Under the pieces are notes generated by a model, which saw only the letters and a list, made by a program, of their open reading frames with translations, was not told the DNA's origin and did no database searches. Below, piece after piece: positions 33,322 to 36,952 of a stretch of DNA of 36,952 nucleotides; position 1 is the first letter of the stretch; each line of letters opens with the position of its first letter. The translations under genes and the position numbers were made by a program. The stretch spans positions 1 to 36,952 of IMG/VR virus record IMGVR_UViG_3300033571_029942. One strand, 5' to 3'. This stretch comes from a virus.

Positions 33322-34029
33322 TTAATAATTTTTTTCGTATCCTTCCTCGTCGTGTCTACAGGTCATAATATTAATATGAAAAGATTTTAATCTATTTTCT
33401 GTAATAAATTTTCCGACCCTTTCCCAAAAATCTGCGTCTCCTGCATGTCCAATTACGCCGTCTCTTTCGTACACGTTTTCGTGTCTTAAATTAATCTTTG
33501 AAAAATCCATTGCGGTAGAGGAATGTATCAATTTACAGGGCTCAGGTATAGAAGAATTATATTTATTCCCGCCAAGTTTAGGTAAATAATTATGTGGATA
33601 ACAATAAGTTGCTGAGGTATAAACAAAAGATGCCCCAGTTTCTTCCACACATTTATTTATTTCCTCCAAATGGTTTTCGTACCACCAATCATCGTGGTCT
33701 AGGTGACACACAAAGGAGTACCCTTCGGATATACTTTTTTCTATACCGTAGTTATTTGCGTAACATCCTCCATAATTCCATATTATTTTTTGATCTGTGT
33801 ACTTGTCTCTCTCTGCAGCAAAGGGGAGATTTTCAGAATACATTTTTTCTTTTCCATAAGGTTTGACTATATTTTCAAATTCGGACGAATCTTCGTATTT
33901 GTCCCCTATTACAAAAACTTTAAAATCCTTGTGGGTTTGATTAAAAATTGAATCTAAAGCCCTTTTTAACAATTCTGGGGTTTTTCCGTCTTTTCTTTTG
34001 TATGTTGGTATGACTATTCCAAATTTCAT
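33322..34029 (-). CDS. Family 2 glycosyltransferase
   Basis: This 235-residue GT-A-type enzyme begins MKFGIVIPTYKR, the usual GT2 nucleotide-binding strand. It has D111-H-D113-D114-WW in the family's D-x-D position. The C-terminal part (GHAGDADFWERVGKF) has the conserved D-x-x-F-W-type helix seen in GT2 enzymes. A TATAAATA box is found upstream, 10 nt before the ATG (34040-34047). Donor and acceptor sugars are not known. Confidence 0.85.
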   Translation of the reverse strand: MKFGIVIPTYKRKDGKTPELLKRALDSIFNQTHKDFKVFVIGDKYEDSSEFENIVKPYGKEKMYSENLPFAAERDKYTDQKIIWNYGGCYANNYGIEKSISEGYSFVCHLDHDDWWYENHLEEINKCVEETGASFVYTSATYCYPHNYLPKLGGNKYNSSIPEPCKLIHSSTAMDFSKINLRHENVYERDGVIGHAGDADFWERVGKFITENRLKSFHINIMTCRHDEEGYEKNY

Positions 34030-34038
34030 AATCTGATT

Positions 34039-34818
34039 TTATTTATATGTTGGTTTGTATTCATAGGGATTAGGAAATCCTCTAGAAATAAAATCTTGGC
34101 TATCTAGATCGGTATATCTGAAATGACACGACCATCTTATAGAATCATCTTTTATTTCACCAGACTCATGAATTAATAGAGTTGAAAAAATAGCGACATC
34201 GCCAATATTCATTTCCGGTTGAATAGAGTTCATATACCCTTCCGGAATATTTACTTTAGCAAACCCTCCAGTTTTTTCGTACTCAAGGGGGCCAAGAAGA
34301 TGTGTTTTAGGATAAAAAATAACCGATCCATTTTGAGCATTTACATTGATCAAAGGAACCCAAATTACAACTGAATTGTCAGAAGATTGCATAGAAGGCC
34401 AATCCTGGTGTGGGGGTGTTTTGTAGTAGACTGTGTCTTTAGCCAATCTTTTATTATTAAAAAAAAGAACGGGTCTTGTACAAAGATTTGGTGTTTTTAA
34501 TCCCAATTTAGACAGTATATTTTTTATTTTTTGGTCTGTTGCCATTTCATAAAGACTCCACAATCCTTGTTGTATAGTTTTTCCGCAATTTACAAAAGTT
34601 TCAAAGTCTTCTTCAAATAATTTTTGGATATTTTGTCTAAAATCACCAGAATAATTAGAATTTATAAATTGTCTTTCGAAGACACTCTCTGCATCTTTTC
34701 TTAGAATTTCTATTTTTTCTACTGGAAAAAAATTTCTAATTAAAATAATCCCCTGAGTTTCAAACTGGGTTTTCAGATACTGCGTATCCGATTCCGCTTT
34801 TACCAAATCCATTTCCAT
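34039..34818 (-). CDS. Phytanoyl-CoA-dioxygenase-like Fe(II)/2-oxoglutarate oxygenase
   Basis: This 259-residue protein has the PhyH-type double-stranded beta-helix core. Iron ligands are visible as H137-x-D139 (PPHQDWPS) and H217 (LLIHESG), and R228 or R234 could bind 2-oxoglutarate (RWSCHFRYTDLD). Such enzymes hydroxylate small molecules and occur in capsule and O-antigen clusters as well as in marine phages. The substrate may be a sugar or a lipid-like group and cannot be told. The first 59 nt overlap the end of the propeller gene in another frame. Start is ATG 34818, with ATG 34812 as an alternative. Confidence 0.8.
   Translation of the reverse strand: MEMDLVKAESDTQYLKTQFETQGIILIRNFFPVEKIEILRKDAESVFERQFINSNYSGDFRQNIQKLFEEDFETFVNCGKTIQQGLWSLYEMATDQKIKNILSKLGLKTPNLCTRPVLFFNNKRLAKDTVYYKTPPHQDWPSMQSSDNSVVIWVPLINVNAQNGSVIFYPKTHLLGPLEYEKTGGFAKVNIPEGYMNSIQPEMNIGDVAIFSTLLIHESGEIKDDSIRWSCHFRYTDLDSQDFISRGFPNPYEYKPTYK
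34040..34047 (-). promoter_or_regulatory. Exact T4-late-type box (TATAAATA)
   Basis: TATAAATA on the minus strand, 10 nt before the GT2 ATG at 34029. It overlaps the stop region of the oxygenase gene. It matches the T4 late -10 consensus but, being at a stop codon in AT-rich DNA, could be chance. Confidence 0.35.
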
Positions 34819-35686
34819 TATAAAACATTATTTTTTTATCAGATTCTTCAACTATATATGGATAAGCTACCATTATGTTATCCCATGAATCAAATTCAGA
34901 TCTGAAAAGTTCTATGCCAGTTCTTTCCCATTTTATTCCATCATAAGAGAAAGCTCCTTCGATTCTATAGGATCTTTCAGGATCTTCCCTGTATCCAGTT
35001 CGATCCCTTATAGAAAACCACATTCTATAAACACCATCATTGTCTATTATTACACGAGAAGAAGAAATCCCACCTTCTTCGTTCTGTAATTCTATACAGG
35101 TAATATCCCAAGGATCCCAGTTAATAGCATCAAGAGATGTTGCATATTTTATGTCATATATTGGCTCCATAATCCCGTTGTTGTGTATCCATTTCCTACA
35201 CGATAGATACCACATTTTAAATATACCTTCATCTTTAATCACTTCGGCAGTTCCGATATATCCGGGCTCTTTATAAGATGTATGAAATACAGGTCCATTT
35301 GAAAATTTATTCCACGTATTCCCTCCGTCATTACTTATTGCAAGGCCTAAATTATTATGATATGGAACATCTAATCTTCTAGACCATCCTATATAATACA
35401 AATATTTCTCCCCAGATTCTAGAGTTATAATTTTAGTAGGCATTATCCCAGACCAATCAAAAAAACCAGCCTCTCCTAATTTTAGATCAACATTAAACGG
35501 TCCTTCGTATTTTAAAAGATCTTTAGATAAATCAAAATACATTGGAATACTCCTGCCTTTATCATCCCTAGTAGAATAATAAATTCTATAGAAATTATTC
35601 ATAACATCAACAACAGGAAGCTGTGAGTGGTGCTCATTAAATATGTTCCTAACCCTATTCCAATTTTTACTATTATTAATATACAT
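34760..35686 (-). CDS. Five-bladed beta-propeller glycosidase-like protein (GH43/32/130-type)
   Basis: This 308-residue protein has repeated blade motifs. These include YRIYYSTRDDKGRSIPMYFD, YLYYIGWSRRLDVPYHNNLG, FKMWYLSCRKWIHNNGI, YRMWFSIRDRTG and IMFYNGNGFGKSGIGYA. The short 'Y/W-x-S-D-G-x-W' turns (ISNDGGNTWNKF, FSYDGIKWERTG) are typical of glycosidase-type propellers found in surface-polysaccharide clusters. Whether it hydrolyses, phosphorolyses or just binds sugar cannot be told, since the catalytic acids are not clear by eye. It overlaps the acyltransferase by 11 nt at its start. Confidence 0.7.
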   Translation of the reverse strand: MYINNSKNWNRVRNIFNEHHSQLPVVDVMNNFYRIYYSTRDDKGRSIPMYFDLSKDLLKYEGPFNVDLKLGEAGFFDWSGIMPTKIITLESGEKYLYYIGWSRRLDVPYHNNLGLAISNDGGNTWNKFSNGPVFHTSYKEPGYIGTAEVIKDEGIFKMWYLSCRKWIHNNGIMEPIYDIKYATSLDAINWDPWDITCIELQNEEGGISSSRVIIDNDGVYRMWFSIRDRTGYREDPERSYRIEGAFSYDGIKWERTGIELFRSEFDSWDNIMVAYPYIVEESDKKIMFYNGNGFGKSGIGYAVSENPV

Positions 35687-36347
35687 CTATAGCTATTCTA
35701 TCTTGTTTTTTAGACGGAGATCCCAGATAAAAGGCTCCGTCCTCGGTATTTTTTGTTACGAGAGATCCCATTCCTATGAGACATCCCTCTCCTATTGTAG
35801 TAAAGTCTCTTATTGTAGAGTTAACCCCTATCCATGCCCTTTCTTTTATATGACAATGTCCAGACATAACTACATGGGATGTAAAAAAAACATGATCCTC
35901 TATAACTCCATGGTGTCCTATATGATTACCGCTCCATAATACTACGTTATTTCCTATTATGGTAAAGGGCTGTATAGTGTTATCCTCTAATATGAAACAA
36001 TTTTCTCCTATTTGATTATTAAAGACCGTTGCTTTTGAAGAAATGTAAGAAATATATTCATATCCCTTATCTTTACCCTCTTGATATATTTTTTTCCTGA
36101 GCGTATTCATTTTAATTCCAGTCATAGGACAAAATAAATAATAGTCCTCTGGTGGGTATATTTTTTCAAGCTCTTCAAAGGGAACTACTGGATATTCTTT
36201 TTCACTACCCCTAGGTTTGAATGAACTTTCCTTAATGTAATCCTTGTTAATAGTAAAAGCTTCTACTTCATAAGGAGAATCATTAGTAAGGTAATAATGT
36301 GCTAATTCTGCAGTATCAAGAACTCCGAATACTATAACTTTTTTCAT
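35676..36347 (-). CDS. PglD/NeuD-like sugar O- or N-acyltransferase
   Basis: This 223-residue protein has an N-terminal Rossmann-like domain (MKKVIVFGVLDTAELAHYYL) and, from about residue 100, a left-handed beta-helix of hexapeptide repeats (IGENCFILEDNTI, IGNNVVLWSGNHIG, IGEGCLIGMGSLV). The catalytic His is probably H145 or H146 in NHIGHHGVIEDH. This domain order is typical of the NeuD/PglD family, which acylates sialic acid or UDP-linked aminosugars with an acyl-CoA. The N-terminal domain binds the sugar nucleotide. It is the second gene of the visible cassette. Confidence 0.8.
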   Translation of the reverse strand: MKKVIVFGVLDTAELAHYYLTNDSPYEVEAFTINKDYIKESSFKPRGSEKEYPVVPFEELEKIYPPEDYYLFCPMTGIKMNTLRKKIYQEGKDKGYEYISYISSKATVFNNQIGENCFILEDNTIQPFTIIGNNVVLWSGNHIGHHGVIEDHVFFTSHVVMSGHCHIKERAWIGVNSTIRDFTTIGEGCLIGMGSLVTKNTEDGAFYLGSPSKKQDRIAIDVY

Positions 36348-36351
36348 AACT

Positions 36352-36952
36352 CTATTTTTTAATAATATAAGCGGTAGGCATCCAAGAATTATTTAATGTC
36401 TCTATCTTTTCATCAGGAAGTAATTCTTTAACTGCCATAGATTCACCAGGGGATAGCTCGTGTCCAAATTGATCCAATATTAATATCCCCCCTTTATTAA
36501 GTCTAGGCCAAAGTATTTCTATGGACTTTTTAACAACATCATAAAATCCAGCATCTAAGAATACACATTTAAAATAAAAATGCGGATTCTTACTAAAGAA
36601 CTCTTCCAGCTCCGTTAGAACATTTAATTTGTGTACAAAGCAATTATTTTCTAATCCCTGATATTTTATAACATTAAGAAGATCTTCATATTCATAAGAA
36701 TAGCTGCCTTTTTCGATTTTAAGTTCAACCGAATCTTCCCCAGTCCCTTTAAACCAATCAAATCCATGAACTTGAGTAAGTGAATTAGGCTCAAATAATT
36801 GAACTAGCTTAGTGAACCACAATAAAGAAGTACCCTTGTAAGTCCCAACTTCTGCAATATGACCGGATATACCAGATGTTTTTTTATAAAGTTCGTATAG
36901 TGTTAAATATCTTCCTATACTCATATGGCCAGAAAATCTAGGAAAATCCTCT
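36352..36952 (-). CDS. TylF-like methyltransferase (5' end cut by the window edge)
   Basis: The frame is still open at the right edge: codons before the internal ATG (36924) read EDFPRFSGH, then MSIGRYLTLYELYKK. The phrase before and around the Met suits TylF/MycF proteins, in which that helix is internal, so the true start is probably outside the window. Seen are IAEVGTYKGTSLLWF for SAM binding, and FLDAGFYDVVKKSIEILWPR with KGGILILDQFGHELSPGES, as in TylF-type O-methyltransferases. These are metal-dependent and act on sugars. At least 199 residues are visible, and the substrate is not known. Confidence 0.8.
   Translation of the reverse strand, partial: EDFPRFSGHMSIGRYLTLYELYKKTSGISGHIAEVGTYKGTSLLWFTKLVQLFEPNSLTQVHGFDWFKGTGEDSVELKIEKGSYSYEYEDLLNVIKYQGLENNCFVHKLNVLTELEEFFSKNPHFYFKCVFLDAGFYDVVKKSIEILWPRLNKGGILILDQFGHELSPGESMAVKELLPDEKIETLNNSWMPTAYIIKK

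Noticed and set aside
28839-36952. Cassette as a bacterial genomic island rather than phage DNA
   Set aside because: The genes continue on the same strand and with the same tight spacing and base composition into clear tail genes, so a phage location is simpler.

Overview
This window looks like part of the genome of a contractile-tailed (T4-like, myovirus-type) bacteriophage, probably a large one. Every supported gene lies on the minus strand, and genes are packed with 1-60 nt gaps or overlaps, including several ATGA or TTGA stop/start overlaps. The DNA is AT-rich, at roughly one third GC by eye. Few genes have a Shine-Dalgarno sequence, and the largest protein carries SBBP-type and 'two-component regulator propeller'-type repeats. 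Both points fit a Bacteroidota host, but this is inference and no host marker is present. Transcription runs from high to low coordinates, so the layout below follows that direction.

Glycan/modification cassette (36952 to about 28839): a TylF-like methyltransferase whose start lies outside the window, a PglD/NeuD-like O-acyltransferase, a five-bladed-propeller glycosidase-like protein, a phytanoyl-CoA-dioxygenase-like Fe/2OG oxygenase, two GT2 glycosyltransferases, two more class I methyltransferases, GDP-L-fucose synthase (fcl), GDP-mannose 4,6-dehydratase (gmd) and a KpsF/KdsD-type sugar-phosphate isomerase. gmd and fcl together make GDP-L-fucose from GDP-mannose. The isomerase would make arabinose-5-phosphate, the Kdo precursor. 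The rest could transfer or decorate sugars, so the set reads as a virus-borne surface-polysaccharide cassette.

Small-gene stretch (28809 to 26951): unrecognised small proteins and one Nudix hydrolase, ending with a TTG-started gene.

Tail/baseplate region, first part (26933 to 14199): a tail-tube/baseplate interface protein, a gp53-like wedge protein with a LysM-like segment, a gp27-like hub, a tube/hub-like protein with fourteen 23-residue tandem repeats, a gp5-like OB-fold spike without a lysozyme domain, and an unrecognised 1694-residue virion-type protein.

Interruption (14141 to 9336): a phage-borne protein with four S1/OB modules, set apart by non-coding DNA on both sides and followed by a hairpin terminator; an amidoligase-like protein; a possible connector protein; and a free-standing PD-(D/E)XK nuclease with KYG repeats.

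Tail/baseplate region, second part (9301 to 1): gp25-like and gp6-like wedge proteins, an 80-residue protein, and a 2266-residue gp7-like wedge protein enlarged by two beta-propeller regions and PKD-like domains. The last gene, cut by the left edge, has 20-residue leucine-rich 'LPPGV' repeats.

No stretch above 300 bases lacks a gene. The largest gap is 12813-13025 (213 nt), which holds a 32-nt perfect palindrome (a terminator), a smaller hairpin and a candidate promoter. I saw no tRNA, rRNA, CRISPR array or insertion sequence.
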